The position numbers were made by a program, and so were the translations under genes. Below the pieces are notes generated by a model. It saw only the letters and a list, made by a program, of their open reading frames with translations. It made no database searches and was not told the DNA's origin. A stretch of 52,737 bases of DNA from contig NZ_RYDL01000017.1 in the NCBI RefSeq assembly GCF_003968755.1, positions 1 through 52,737 of the forward strand. Direction: 5' to 3'. The DNA is from Flavobacterium sp. RSP15. GTDB taxonomy: Bacteria; Bacteroidota; Bacteroidia; Flavobacteriales; Flavobacteriaceae. This document shows, piece after piece, positions 25,091 through 33,997 of the stretch. Each line of letters begins with the position of its first letter. Position 1 is the stretch's first letter.

Positions 25091-25408
25091 TTAATGAGTT
25101 TTCTTTTTTTCGAAAGTTGTTTCCAACACTTTTTTAATTTTGTCTAAGGCACCATGAAATGCTTTTTCGGTAGTATCAGCATGATTGGTAACCGCTACAG
25201 GCTGCATATTTATAGGTCGGGCTTCAATCAAGCATCGTTTGTCGTTGACACCGCTTTTATTATCACTGTTCTCGTCACCAAGGTGTACTTCTAAACGGGT
25301 TACTTTATCTTCAAAACGCACCAAAGCCGTTCCCAATTCCTCGGTAATATACGCTTTCAAACGTGCGTGTCCTTCTACATTGTTGTCTGTGTTGATTTGT
25401 ACTGTCAT
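25091..25408 (-). CDS. HPF/RaiA-like ribosome-associated protein
   Basis: 105 residues, matching a short hibernation-promoting-factor domain: MTVQINTDNNVEGHARLKAYI, TRLEVHLGDEN, KRCLIEARP, QPVAVTNHADTTEKAFHGALDKI. The C-terminal dimerisation domain of long HPF is missing, as in YfiA/short HPF. The family binds the 30S A/P-site region to silence ribosomes in stress. This divergent subfamily, with DEN and an NHADT motif, may instead work under specific stress. Expressed alone; a terminator follows. Confidence 0.82.
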   Translation of the reverse strand: MTVQINTDNNVEGHARLKAYITEELGTALVRFEDKVTRLEVHLGDENSDNKSGVNDKRCLIEARPINMQPVAVTNHADTTEKAFHGALDKIKKVLETTFEKKKTH

Positions 25409-25504
25409 ATTTTTATTAATTTAATGTTGTCTTTCAAATTTACCCATTGCAGTATGAAAAAACGAACCAATTAATAAAACATTGTGAAAAGAAACAGTAT
25501 TTAA

Positions 25505-25972
25505 TTATTGAAATTTCTCAGGATAAATAATATCGAAATAGTTTCCAAAAGCCTTACAAAGTAATTCTTTATCAAGTTCAAAGAACTCCTTCCTAACATC
25601 CCAATCTTTTATATAATCCAAATCTTTTTCACAGATCTCTTCTCCATCAAGCTTTCTTGTTAAAATGTCACTTAGTAAAACATTATTACAAGAATAATAT
25701 TTTGGATAGTGTTTTTCGACGAACCCCCAATAGTCAAATTCACTTTCATCTTCCTTTTCTTGGTTGTTCTTATCTTCAAATTCATTAATCACTTCAAACT
25801 CTAGACGACCCATCGATTCAACGACACCTTTATAGAAAGCATTCCTTTCTGCTTTAGTCTCAAAAACATACTTTTTAAAATTGATACTTTTTTCGAAATC
25901 AGAAAACTCCTCATTATTATGATACTTTCTTACATGGTCTTTCCCAAATATTATTTTAGTGTGGTAGCTCAT
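25505..25972 (-). CDS. Unknown acidic protein divergent from the C-protein/helicase unit
   Basis: 155 residues from the ATG of MSYHTKIIFGKDHV; the open frame continues 22 codons upstream but enters the regulatory region, so I reject the longer start. It has no signal peptide or membrane segment. A basic start is followed by an acidic middle (NEFEDKNNQEKEDESEFDYWGF) and many Asp/Glu/Tyr/Phe residues. I recognise no family. It shares a 84-bp promoter region with the C-protein gene, and the C-box-like repeat sits just upstream of its -7 box, so co-regulation is likely. It could be a partner, inhibitor or immunity factor of the nuclease-helicase, or unrelated. Confidence 0.65.
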   Translation of the reverse strand: MSYHTKIIFGKDHVRKYHNNEEFSDFEKSINFKKYVFETKAERNAFYKGVVESMGRLEFEVINEFEDKNNQEKEDESEFDYWGFVEKHYPKYYSCNNVLLSDILTRKLDGEEICEKDLDYIKDWDVRKEFFELDKELLCKAFGNYFDIIYPEKFQ

Positions 25973-25990
25973 GCGATTTATAATGTTTGT

Positions 25991-25998
25991 CAAAAATA
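25991..25998 (-). promoter_or_regulatory. Candidate -7 box (TATTTTTG) of the divergent acidic gene
   Basis: TAnnTTTG match 19 bases ahead of the ATG. The C-box-like repeat lies 10-35 bases further upstream, a position from which an activator could act. Confidence 0.45.
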
Positions 25999-26008
25999 AA
26001 CAAAACCG

Positions 26009-26033
26009 GACTATACTCCGTTGCATTATAGAC
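26009..26033 (+). promoter_or_regulatory. C-box-like operator of the controller protein
   Basis: GACTATA-N11-TATAGAC, inverted with one mismatch, 24 bases before the controller ATG. It also contains TCCGT followed by ATTATAG, closely resembling the tandem C-box of C.Esp1396I (GACTTATAGTCCGTG then ATTATAGTC), recalled from the literature. Controller proteins bind such sites to activate, then repress, their own gene and the restriction gene behind it. Confidence 0.6.
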
Positions 26034-26056
26034 CACATTTTGTAATATTTGTTAAC

Positions 26057-26263
26057 ATGGATATTAAGCAGAAACTCGGTCTAAAAATAAAAGAGCTAAG
26101 AAAAGCAAAAGGTCTTTCACAAGAAAAGCTTGCCAACCTTGCAGAAATTGACAGAACCTATTTACCAACTATTGAAAAAGGAGAAAGAAATGTTTCAATT
26201 GAAGTAGTTGAAAAATTAGCAAAAGCTCTTGATGTAAAAATTAAAGACTTGTTTGATGAATAG
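26057..26263 (+). CDS. Small XRE-family regulator of the restriction-controller (C-protein) type
   Basis: 68 residues from the ATG of MDIKQKLGLKIKEL; 12 upstream codons are open but fall in the operator. It is a single helix-turn-helix: LSQEKLANLAEIDRTYLPTIEKGERNVS is the core, followed by a KLAKALDVKIKDLF dimerisation helix. Length, lack of other domains, the DRTY and ERN positions and a C-box-like site just upstream all match the C proteins that time expression in type II restriction-modification systems. Here the gene it precedes, overlapping it by 8 bases, is a nuclease-helicase with no methyltransferase nearby. It likely sets the dose of that enzyme. Confidence 0.85.
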   Translation: MDIKQKLGLKIKELRKAKGLSQEKLANLAEIDRTYLPTIEKGERNVSIEVVEKLAKALDVKIKDLFDE

Positions 26264-28235
26264 AGCTTACTATTCCAATTTCATTAATGAATTTATTAAT
26301 GAAAATTCCAAAACTATTTACGGTAAGATTTCTGGACAATATGATTTGAATAAATTGAATATTCTACAATCCAATGCATGGAAAAGTCAAATAGAAATTC
26401 TAAAAGAAACAATCTCCATTTTTACTGGGAAAATATATTTTGAATTTACTATTCCTAGAATGGGAAAGAGAGTTGACAATATATTAATCATTGACAACTG
26501 CATTTTTGTTTTGGAATTTAAAATTGGATCAAATACCTATGACAAATATGCAACCAACCAAGCTTTTGATTATGGTTTAGATTTGAATAATTTTCACGAA
26601 GGAAGTCATAACAAAATAATCATTCCAATTTTAGTCGCGGATAAAGCACCTTCTTTAGAAAATATTTACTGTCCTAGTTTTGATAATTTATATGAAACAA
26701 TTTATGCAAATTCTAGTAATTTGTCAGAGGTAATTAATGCTGCATTATTACATTTTGAAGATACAGAAACAATTGACATCGAATATTGGGAAAATTCAAT
26801 TTACAAACCGACTCCGACTATAATTGAAGCAGCAACGGCATTATATAAAAAACACAATGTCAATGAAATTTCAAGAAGTGATTCGGGAGCAGAAAACTTA
26901 TCAGTAACATCCGAATGTATTTCTCAAATCATTGATTTTTCAAAAGACAACAATAGAAAATCAATTTGTTTTATTACTGGAGTTCCTGGCGCTGGAAAAA
27001 CTTTAGCAGGATTAAATATCGCCAATCTTCGTTCCAATTATAAAGAGGAAGAACACGCAGTGTTTTTATCAGGAAATGGGCCCTTAGTTGATGTTTTACG
27101 TGAAGCTTTAGCCAGAGACAAAGTAAAAACTGCAAAAGAAGAAAATGAAACGATGACAAAATCTTTAGCTTCTTCTCAAGTAAAATCATTTATACAAAAT
27201 ATCCATCATTTTAGAGACGCTTCTATAAAAGATGAAAAAGCACCAATTGAAAAAGTAACCATTTTTGACGAAGCGCAGAGAGCTTGGACAAAAGAACAAG
27301 CTTCTAATTTTATGAAACGAAATAAAGGAATTGCTGATTTTGATAAATCAGAACCTGAATTCCTTATTGAAGTTATGGACAGACATAAAGATTGGTGCAC
27401 AATAGTTTGTTTAATTGGTGGTGGACAAGAAATAAATACTGGCGAAGCTGGACTAGAAGAATGGATTAGACCGTTTTCGGATAAGTTTAATGATTGGGAT
27501 ATCTATTATTCCTCAAAAATAATTGAAGATGAAAATTACATTAAAGACCAAAATGCTTTAACAATTCTACAAAATAGAAAAGCCACAAAAAAAGACGAAT
27601 TACATCTCTCCATTTCATTAAGATCTTTTAGAAGTGCTCAACTATCAAATTTCATTCAAGAAATTATTAACAATGATATTGATGAAGCTAAAAGTATTTA
27701 TTATGATTTTATCAAAAAAGATTATCCAATTAAAATAACCAGAGATTTAGACAAAGCCAGAGATTGGTTAAAAAAATCAGCGAAAGGTTCCGAAAGAACT
27801 GGAGTTGTGGCTTCATCAGGTGGAATTCGCTTGAGACCTTTTGGATTAAATGTGAAAGCTAAAATTGATGCACCAATTTGGTTTTTGAATGATAAAGATG
27901 ACATTCGTTCTTCTTACTTTTTAGAAGAAGTTGCAACAGAATTTGACATTCAAGGCCTAGAATTAGATTGGACTTGTGTAGCTTGGGATGGTGATTTATT
28001 TTACGATAATAATCAATGGAACTATAGAAAATTCAAAGGCACAAAGTGGCAAAATATAAATAGCAAGGACATTACTAACTATTTAATTAACTCCTACAGA
28101 GTATTACTTACAAGAGCAAGACAAGGAATGGTAATCTATATTCCATTCGGTAATAATGAAGATATTACAAGACCAACTTTCATGTATGATGGTACTTTTG
28201 ATTTTTTCAAATCATTAGGGATCGAAGAAATTTAG
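26256..28235 (+). CDS. Predicted PD-(D/E)XK nuclease fused to DUF2075 SF1-type helicase
   Basis: 659 residues from the ATG of MNRAYYSNFI, which overlaps the controller stop, so the two are translationally coupled. The N-terminal domain has a PD-(D/E)XK pattern: Asp74 in KRVDNIL, then Glu87 and Lys89 in VLEFKIG, and Gln102 in NQAFDYG, the helix residue typical of these nucleases. The helicase core follows: Walker A GVPGAGKT at 242-249, Walker B FDEAQ, GGGQEI, SLRSFR, GLELDWTC, and the motif VI SYRVLLTRARQGM. This DUF2075/Schlafen-group-3-like helicase family is often seen in defence islands. A DNA- or RNA-cleaving, ATP-driven anti-phage enzyme is the likely role. AT content is high, close to that of the flanks. 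Confidence 0.85.
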   Translation: MNRAYYSNFINEFINENSKTIYGKISGQYDLNKLNILQSNAWKSQIEILKETISIFTGKIYFEFTIPRMGKRVDNILIIDNCIFVLEFKIGSNTYDKYATNQAFDYGLDLNNFHEGSHNKIIIPILVADKAPSLENIYCPSFDNLYETIYANSSNLSEVINAALLHFEDTETIDIEYWENSIYKPTPTIIEAATALYKKHNVNEISRSDSGAENLSVTSECISQIIDFSKDNNRKSICFITGVPGAGKTLAGLNIANLRSNYKEEEHAVFLSGNGPLVDVLREALARDKVKTAKEENETMTKSLASSQVKSFIQNIHHFRDASIKDEKAPIEKVTIFDEAQRAWTKEQASNFMKRNKGIADFDKSEPEFLIEVMDRHKDWCTIVCLIGGGQEINTGEAGLEEWIRPFSDKFNDWDIYYSSKIIEDENYIKDQNALTILQNRKATKKDELHLSISLRSFRSAQLSNFIQEIINNDIDEAKSIYYDFIKKDYPIKITRDLDKARDWLKKSAKGSERTGVVASSGGIRLRPFGLNVKAKIDAPIWFLNDKDDIRSSYFLEEVATEFDIQGLELDWTCVAWDGDLFYDNNQWNYRKFKGTKWQNINSKDITNYLINSYRVLLTRARQGMVIYIPFGNNEDITRPTFMYDGTFDFFKSLGIEEI

Positions 28236-28252
28236 CGAGAGCTCTATTCCAC

Positions 28253-28287
28253 AAAAAAACGCTACTCTTTCGAATAGCGTTTTTTGA
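28253..28287 (+). terminator. Terminator of the controller/nuclease-helicase operon
   Basis: AAAAAACGCTA and TAGCGTTTTTT with a 10-base loop. The same hairpin recurs at 30899 and, truncated, at 30693. Confidence 0.8.
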
Positions 28288-28372
28288 ACTTCTTATAATT
28301 TGTGATGTGACTGCTTTTCCGCGTGCCTCGCAACTCCTCATAATGACAATTATCTAAGGAATCGAATGCCCT

Positions 28373-28452
28373 AGCCCTGATGGGAACGGCATCCTTTTCC
28401 TTCCGCCACTTTCGGCGGAGGAAAAGATACAGTGTACAGCAGGAATAAGCTC
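28373..28452. repeat. Palindromic element, AGCCCTGATGG...ACAGCAGGAA...AGCTCC family, copy 1
   Basis: An outer conserved frame (AGCCCTGATGG, GGCATCC, AAAAGATACAG, GTACAGCAGGAATAAGCTCC) holds an inner variable hairpin CTTTTCCTTCCGCC/GGCGGAGGAAAAG. It lies in the convergent gap before the prolyl oligopeptidase gene. Another copy is at 49091. Confidence 0.75.
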
Positions 28453-28497
28453 CTCCCTTCGACTGCGCTCAGGGTAAAATCGGTATCACAATTGTTA

Positions 28498-30621
28498 TTA
28501 TTCCAATTCTGGCAATAACACCGCTCCCATGTTGTACAACGTGAAGGCCTGAAGATCTACATTTTCCTGGATGGTTGCCGCTACGGATTTTCCGGCGCCG
28601 TGTCCTGCATTGATGTCAATACGGATTAGTGTGGGGTTTGTTCCGGTTTGTTTTTCCTGTAATTCAGCAGCAAACTTGAAACTGTGTGCTGGTACTACTC
28701 TATCATCGTGATCGCCTGTAGTGACCATGGTTGCTGGATATTGAATCCCTTTTTGTATGTTGTGTACTGGAGAATAGCCTTTGATGTAGCTGAACATTTC
28801 CTTACTGTCCTGCGCCGTTCCGTAATCATACGCCCAACCTGCTCCTGCAGTAAAGGTGTGGTAGCGCAACATGTCCATTACGCCCACTGCTGGTAATGCA
28901 ACTCGCATCAAGTCCGGACGTTGCGTCATGGTAGCTCCCACTAGCAATCCTCCGTTTGACCCACCACGAATGGCAAGATATTGTGAAGATGTATATTTTT
29001 GAGCAATCAGATATTCAGCCGCTGCGATGAAATCATCAAATACGTTTTGCTTTTGCATTTTGGTTCCCGCATCATGCCATTTTTTCCCGTACTCGCCACC
29101 ACCACGTAAATTGGGTACGGCATAAACGCCTCCGTTTTCCATCCAAACGGCATTGGCAATACTGAAACTTGGTGTCAAACTCACGTTAAATCCTCCGTAA
29201 CCGTAAAGCATTGTTGGATTTGTTCCGTCAAGTTTCAATCCTTTTTTGTGGGTGATAATCATCGGGATTTTGGTTCCGTCTTTGGAAGTGTAAAACACTT
29301 GTTTGGACTCGTATTGCTCACTGTTGAAATCTACTTTTGGTTTTTCATACACCGCAGAAGTTCCGGTTGCTGGCTCGAATGAAAAAGTAGAACCCGGAGT
29401 AATATAATTCGTAAAGGAATAATACACCGTTTTTTCTTTTTTCTTTCCGGAAAAACCACCGGCAGTTCCTACGCCCGGCAATTTAATTTCACGAACTAGT
29501 TTTCCGGAATAATCATATTGTTTCACCACCGAAACGGCATCTTTCATATAATTAGCAAAGAAATACCCGCCACCTGTGGATGGAGACAACACATTCTCCG
29601 TCTCAGCAATAAAATCTTTCCAGTTTTCCGGTTTCGGGTTTTTTACGTCTACGGTAACAATGCGTTTGTTGGGCGCATTTAAGTCGGTTTCTATGAATAG
29701 TTTTCCGCCTTCGTTTTCAATAATGTTGTTGTCGCTCTTGAAATTATCCACTATAGTCACAATAGGACTGTTTGACTTTGTCAAATCTTTAATGTACAAT
29801 TCGTTTCCGTAGGTAGAATTAGACGCTGTGATTACTAGATAATGGTCATCTTCCGTAACTCCACCACCTACATAACGGCGCTTTTGGTCGGCACCAAAAA
29901 TCACTTGATCCTGTTTTTGTGCAGTCCCTAATTTATGGAAATACAGTTTATGCTGGTCAGTTTTTGCTGATAATTCACTTCCTTTTGGTTTGTCGTAACT
30001 GGAATAGTAAAATCCTTCATTTCCTCTCCAAGACACACCGCTAAATTTTACATCGACTATAGTATCTTCGATTATTTTTTGGGTAATGGCGTCCATGATA
30101 ATGACTTTTCTCCAGTCGCTTCCGCCCTCTGAAATAGAATAGGCTACTTTAGAACCGTCTTTAGAGAAATCCAAGCCGCCAAGCGAAGTGGTTCCGTCTG
30201 TAGAAAATGTATTGGGATCCAAGAACACGGTTTCAGTTCCTTTGGCGTCTTTTCTGTACAACACTGATTGGTTTTGTAAGCCGTTATTTTTATAGTAATA
30301 CGTGAAATTTCCTTCTTTAAAAGGCGCACCTATTTTTTCATAATTCCACAGTTTTTCCATTCTTGCTTTCAAGACATTGCGAAACGGGATTTGAGCTAAA
30401 TACCCGTAGGTCACTTCGTTTTGGGCTTTTACCCAAGCGCCGGTTTCGGCTGATTTGTCATCTTCGAGCCAGCGGTATGGATCCGGAAGTTTAGTATCGA
30501 AATACACATCCACGGTTTCCCCTTTACTTGTAGTGGGATAGGTTAGCGGTTTTGGATTTGGGTTTTGGCCGAAAGTCGCCATTGCAGAAGTTACAGCCAT
30601 TATTAAAAAAGTGTTTTTCAT
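28498..30621 (-). CDS. Prolyl oligopeptidase (S9A), secreted
   Basis: Serine peptidase cleaving after proline in short peptides, 707 residues, normal for the family. A signal peptide ([19 protein letters not shown]) sends it to the periplasm. N-terminal residues ~25-80 and the beta-propeller region carry [11 protein letters not shown]. The alpha/beta hydrolase catalytic triad is complete: Ser555 in GGSNGG, Asp640 in DDRVV, His674 in GHGAG. The -7-like box lies 23 bases upstream. It stands alone; peptide feeding is a probable role alongside the other scavenging functions of flavobacteria. Confidence 0.96.
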   Translation of the reverse strand: MKNTFLIMAVTSAMATFGQNPNPKPLTYPTTSKGETVDVYFDTKLPDPYRWLEDDKSAETGAWVKAQNEVTYGYLAQIPFRNVLKARMEKLWNYEKIGAPFKEGNFTYYYKNNGLQNQSVLYRKDAKGTETVFLDPNTFSTDGTTSLGGLDFSKDGSKVAYSISEGGSDWRKVIIMDAITQKIIEDTIVDVKFSGVSWRGNEGFYYSSYDKPKGSELSAKTDQHKLYFHKLGTAQKQDQVIFGADQKRRYVGGGVTEDDHYLVITASNSTYGNELYIKDLTKSNSPIVTIVDNFKSDNNIIENEGGKLFIETDLNAPNKRIVTVDVKNPKPENWKDFIAETENVLSPSTGGGYFFANYMKDAVSVVKQYDYSGKLVREIKLPGVGTAGGFSGKKKEKTVYYSFTNYITPGSTFSFEPATGTSAVYEKPKVDFNSEQYESKQVFYTSKDGTKIPMIITHKKGLKLDGTNPTMLYGYGGFNVSLTPSFSIANAVWMENGGVYAVPNLRGGGEYGKKWHDAGTKMQKQNVFDDFIAAAEYLIAQKYTSSQYLAIRGGSNGGLLVGATMTQRPDLMRVALPAVGVMDMLRYHTFTAGAGWAYDYGTAQDSKEMFSYIKGYSPVHNIQKGIQYPATMVTTGDHDDRVVPAHSFKFAAELQEKQTGTNPTLIRIDINAGHGAGKSVAATIQENVDLQAFTLYNMGAVLLPELE

Positions 30622-30643
30622 TAGATTCTGTTTTAGGTTGTTA

Positions 30644-30651
30644 CAAAAATA
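30644..30651 (-). promoter_or_regulatory. Candidate -7 box (TATTTTTG) of the prolyl oligopeptidase gene
   Basis: TAnnTTTG match 23 bases before the ATG. No spaced -33 TTG. Confidence 0.35.
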
Positions 30652-30898
30652 AGAAATTAGTTAGTTTAGTAGTAGTGGGGAAGTCTTAAATAAAACCAAA
30701 AAAACGCTACTCTTTCGATTAGGATTTACTTTCAATAAGAAAACCACTGCTTCTTATATGTTGATAAAATTAAACATATAAGTCATGTAAGTTAAAAAAG
30801 CTTGATTAATAAATAATTGGTTTTAACGACAATACAACAACTACTTATATGCCTTATATGTTAAATAATTAAATACTTAGGTCATGTAAGTTAAAAAC

Positions 30899-30931
30899 CA
30901 AAAAAACGCTACTCTTTCGAATAGCGTTTTT
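30899..30931 (-). terminator. Hairpin downstream of the metal-uptake trio
   Basis: AAAACGCTA/TAGCGTTTT with a T run, the same hairpin as the terminator at 28253. Confidence 0.7.
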
Positions 30932-30958
30932 AGAATGGTTGACATCAGAATGAGGTGC

Positions 30959-31516
30959 TTATTTGACCTGAACTGGGTATGTAATTTGTGCATCTGTTGC
31001 ACCTCCTGCATTTGCAATGTTACCGGATGCAACACCTTCAGCATTTTTAATTGGCTCATGTCTCAAGATGACCACTATATTTCCTGTTGTTGCTGTAGTA
31101 CCTGTCTTTAATGTAAAAGTCAACCCAATAGGCTTCCCATTAACATCGGCATCAGTATATGTAAATGCTCCAATGGCTGTTGGTGCCTGAAAGAATAGTT
31201 GGTGTTCATCCCCTTCTTCTTTTATTTCCAATGTAATGTCATCAACTGGTGACACGGACTCGTTTTGGAAACTAACAGCCCCTGTATAGGTTGTATTTAC
31301 CACTAAATCCCCGGACACTGTTATCACTGGCGCGTTTGGTCCGTCGCCGTCAAGATCTCTCGAAATCATCGTAACTGTCTGGCTTCCTGATGTCAGAGTT
31401 GTAGTCACCGTTGTGATTACTTCTTCCTCATTTACTGCAATTGGATCATCATTGCTACAAGATGAAAAGATGGATATTGATATTAATGCGATTGCTAGAA
31501 TTTTTGAATTTTTCAT
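30959..31516 (-). CDS. Lipoprotein of the TonB receptor cluster
   Basis: 185 residues. The signal peptide has lipobox SSC, followed by SNDDPIAVNEEEVITTVT. This pattern, with ISRDLDGDGPNAP and an all-beta remainder ending KNAEGVASGN ... DAQITYPVQVK, is what flavobacterial genomes annotate as a type 1 periplasmic binding fold lipoprotein, from memory. It follows the TonB receptor gene by 22 bp and is therefore its partner. Its low-complexity Thr-rich N-terminus is a linker. It may capture the receptor's substrate at the outer membrane. Metal binding is not visible in it directly. Confidence 0.7.
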   Translation of the reverse strand: MKNSKILAIALISISIFSSCSNDDPIAVNEEEVITTVTTTLTSGSQTVTMISRDLDGDGPNAPVITVSGDLVVNTTYTGAVSFQNESVSPVDDITLEIKEEGDEHQLFFQAPTAIGAFTYTDADVNGKPIGLTFTLKTGTTATTGNIVVILRHEPIKNAEGVASGNIANAGGATDAQITYPVQVK

Positions 31517-31538
31517 TTTATTGTTTTTTGTTTACTTT

Positions 31539-33923
31539 TTAATAATTGAATTTTAATTGAATTTGAAAGTTTCTACCCATTTCATCGGCAAAAAAACGTT
31601 GCCTGTTAAGATAGTCCCTGTACTTAGTGTTTAAAATATTTTGAATGGAAAACGCAATCGTTGCATTGGTTTTTCCAAAAGTCTTGAAGTTCATTTCCGA
31701 ATAAAAATGCAACAATTGATACCCTGGAGGAGGTGTACTGATGTCTACCAGAACCGGAGCCAACTCATTATCTACCACAATGTTTGTTGTGAAATTATTG
31801 TTAGGAAACTGATTTTGATGCAGTACGATTTCACTTTTTAACTCGAGTTTCAAATCATGCCATTCTCTCTTTGAAAACTGAATTTTGTTACTCAGATTCA
31901 AGGGCGGAATATCTATTAAAGACTCCTTGTTTGTGATGTCTTTACCATTGACATAGGCCAAGGTGAAATCATGTTGCCATTGTTTGCTTATTTTCCAATG
32001 GGTTTGCACGTCAACTCCTGCCAATCTCGCATTGGTCTGCTGGTATTCCCACACAGGAAAAGCACCGCGAATGGTCGTCTCAAAACCAACAGGACGCAAA
32101 AACATAAAATTATGGATACTATTGATAAAAGGATTCACCTCAACCGAAAAAGCAGTCCATTTTTTCTGTAATGTTGTCGATAGTTTGATTGCCTGTTCTT
32201 TGTCTAACGCTAAATCGCCTAACTCAATAACCCCGGTGGAATGATGCAAACCGTCACTAAAAAACTCGGATGGATTTGGGTTTCTTGTAGCAAGACTGAT
32301 ATTGGCATACCAATCCAGGTCTGCCTCAAATTCCTTGTGAAACCCTGCACTGGCTGAAATATTATGAAAAGTAAAACTAGGCTTTGTCAACCATTGATTG
32401 CCTTGTTCTCCCACTATAAAATTATCAAATTCAGGAGTGTAGCCTCTTTCCTCCCATCGTGATTTCAAATAAAACTTGGTGGCATCCACACGGGAAAAAT
32501 CATAACGCATTCCTGCATCCACAGAAAAGCTATCGGAAAAATCATAAGTAGCTATTCCATAAGTTCCAAATTCGATTCGGTCGAAATTAGGAATCAGCGG
32601 CTTTATTCCTGTAGCCGGATTTGCAAAATTATTCTGAATAGACGTATTGAATCCAGTTTTAAAGCTCCAGTCATGAAAAGCTTTCTTATAATCAACATTA
32701 ACGGCATGCGTAGTCAAATCCAAGTCTAAAGCGGCTACATCATTAAAATCTCCCCTGCGCACATCAAACTCCAATCTTTTATTAAACTGAAAAGAGTACT
32801 GTACCGCTAAAGAGGCCGTTTCATCGAAATAGTAATTGTAGTTCATTTTAGCCAAATGATGCTGCACTTTTTGCTTTGGATTTTTGATGGTGTACGTGAA
32901 ATCATTTACAACCGAAGGAATTTTATTGGTAATGGAATTGTACAAATCGTTTACATTACCCGTATGTGATGCGCTTAAAATACCAATAGTCGTATTGTAA
33001 AAACTGTAGTACCCGGAAATATCATATTTTTTTCCTGTAAATTTTACATCGCCGGAAAAATTAGCTTCCCGATTCCCAGAATTAGACAACACATAATCCG
33101 GTGCTTCTCTGTCGCCTGAATACTTGAATGTTCCCAGTGCATTCCAACTCCATCCTTTATCATTTCCTTTGTGCAGACTCGAACTAATAGAACCGCCCCT
33201 GCCATTAGACGCCAAATTCAGAATAGTTTTGCCAAACAGCGTATCTTTTTTGACTGAAACTGGCTCTATAACCACTAAACCACCGACGGCATCACCGCCA
33301 AATTGAAGTCCAGAAGCCCCTTTGATCACCGTGATTTTCCCTGCAGCGTTTATATCAAAATTAGGCGCATGTTCCGTTCCCCATTCTTGGTCTTCCATGC
33401 GGACATTGTTATTGATTACCGGAACTCTACTTCCAAACAAACCATTAATAACTGGTTTCACCACAGAACTTCCTGTCTTTAGACTGGAAACACCTACTAT
33501 TTCTTTCAAAATATCTCCAAGCGTCTGATTGCTGAATTTTTCAATCGTTTCCGTTTTGATCTTTTGTTCCAAAATCGATTTATTCAGCGTATTGGCTTTT
33601 TGTCTGATGACTACTTCCTGCAGTTGGGCAGTGTTTTGTTTTAGAGAAAATTTCAAAATTTGGTCACCCGCTAAATTTACCAGCGTATCAACAGACTGAA
33701 AACCAACATATGACACAAATACCTTGACGGTCCCGGAAGGCAATCTCTTTATAAGATAATTACCGGAAACATCCGAAGATACCGTTTTTGTCCCAATGTG
33801 TACGTGGCTCCCGGAAAGCGGCATGCCCTCCTGAGTAGTAATTTTTCCACTAACTGTATTTTGCGAAAAACCTACGGTGCAAAACAAACAGAAGCAGAAA
33901 ACAATATAAATTTTTGTTTGCAT
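31539..33923 (-). CDS. TonB-dependent receptor with N-terminal carboxypeptidase-like domain
   Basis: 794 residues, full length. After the signal peptide (MQTKIYIVFCFCLFCTVGFSQ) comes a CarboxypepD_reg-like domain (NTVSGKITTQEGMPLSGSHV ... SYVGFQSVDT), then a plug (ETIEKFSNQTLGDILKEIVGVSSLKTGSS and GLFGSRVPVINNNVRMEDQEWG), then a 22-strand barrel ending in FQIQLKFNY with the C-terminal aromatic. A DNFI/QNQFPNNNF-type loop and many His-poor extracellular loops are visible, so the ligand is not obvious from the receptor itself. The neighbours (His/Cys-rich small protein upstream, lipoprotein downstream) suggest metal uptake. No SusD partner is present, so a polysaccharide role is less likely. 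Confidence 0.88.
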   Translation of the reverse strand: MQTKIYIVFCFCLFCTVGFSQNTVSGKITTQEGMPLSGSHVHIGTKTVSSDVSGNYLIKRLPSGTVKVFVSYVGFQSVDTLVNLAGDQILKFSLKQNTAQLQEVVIRQKANTLNKSILEQKIKTETIEKFSNQTLGDILKEIVGVSSLKTGSSVVKPVINGLFGSRVPVINNNVRMEDQEWGTEHAPNFDINAAGKITVIKGASGLQFGGDAVGGLVVIEPVSVKKDTLFGKTILNLASNGRGGSISSSLHKGNDKGWSWNALGTFKYSGDREAPDYVLSNSGNREANFSGDVKFTGKKYDISGYYSFYNTTIGILSASHTGNVNDLYNSITNKIPSVVNDFTYTIKNPKQKVQHHLAKMNYNYYFDETASLAVQYSFQFNKRLEFDVRRGDFNDVAALDLDLTTHAVNVDYKKAFHDWSFKTGFNTSIQNNFANPATGIKPLIPNFDRIEFGTYGIATYDFSDSFSVDAGMRYDFSRVDATKFYLKSRWEERGYTPEFDNFIVGEQGNQWLTKPSFTFHNISASAGFHKEFEADLDWYANISLATRNPNPSEFFSDGLHHSTGVIELGDLALDKEQAIKLSTTLQKKWTAFSVEVNPFINSIHNFMFLRPVGFETTIRGAFPVWEYQQTNARLAGVDVQTHWKISKQWQHDFTLAYVNGKDITNKESLIDIPPLNLSNKIQFSKREWHDLKLELKSEIVLHQNQFPNNNFTTNIVVDNELAPVLVDISTPPPGYQLLHFYSEMNFKTFGKTNATIAFSIQNILNTKYRDYLNRQRFFADEMGRNFQIQLKFNY

Positions 33924-33997
33924 TTTCCTCGTTCAAAATATATAAACATATGAATCACTTCCAATATTTGAAATGATGTATTGATGTGGATATTATT

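Larger units (their letters stand above)
30622..30958. repeat. 337-bp intergenic region with a ~100-bp imperfect tandem duplication
   Basis: AAACC-A7-CGCTACTCTTTCGA occurs at 30693-30718 and 30895-30920. Between them CTTATATGTT ... GTCATGTAAGTTAAAAA occurs twice, at 30753-30797 and 30853-30897, exactly 100 bp apart at its start. The full hairpin is kept only at 30899-30931, while the first copy is truncated. It looks like a local duplication of a 3' repeat unit. Confidence 0.65.

Noticed and set aside
28236..28497. A coding gene in the gap after the nuclease-helicase
   Set aside because: The gap holds only the terminator and palindromic repeats; no open frame with a start context.
30622..30958. 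CRISPR-like array
   Set aside because: Only two imperfect repeats with no uniform spacer; better explained as duplicated terminator repeats. No array with regular spacers is seen anywhere in the window.
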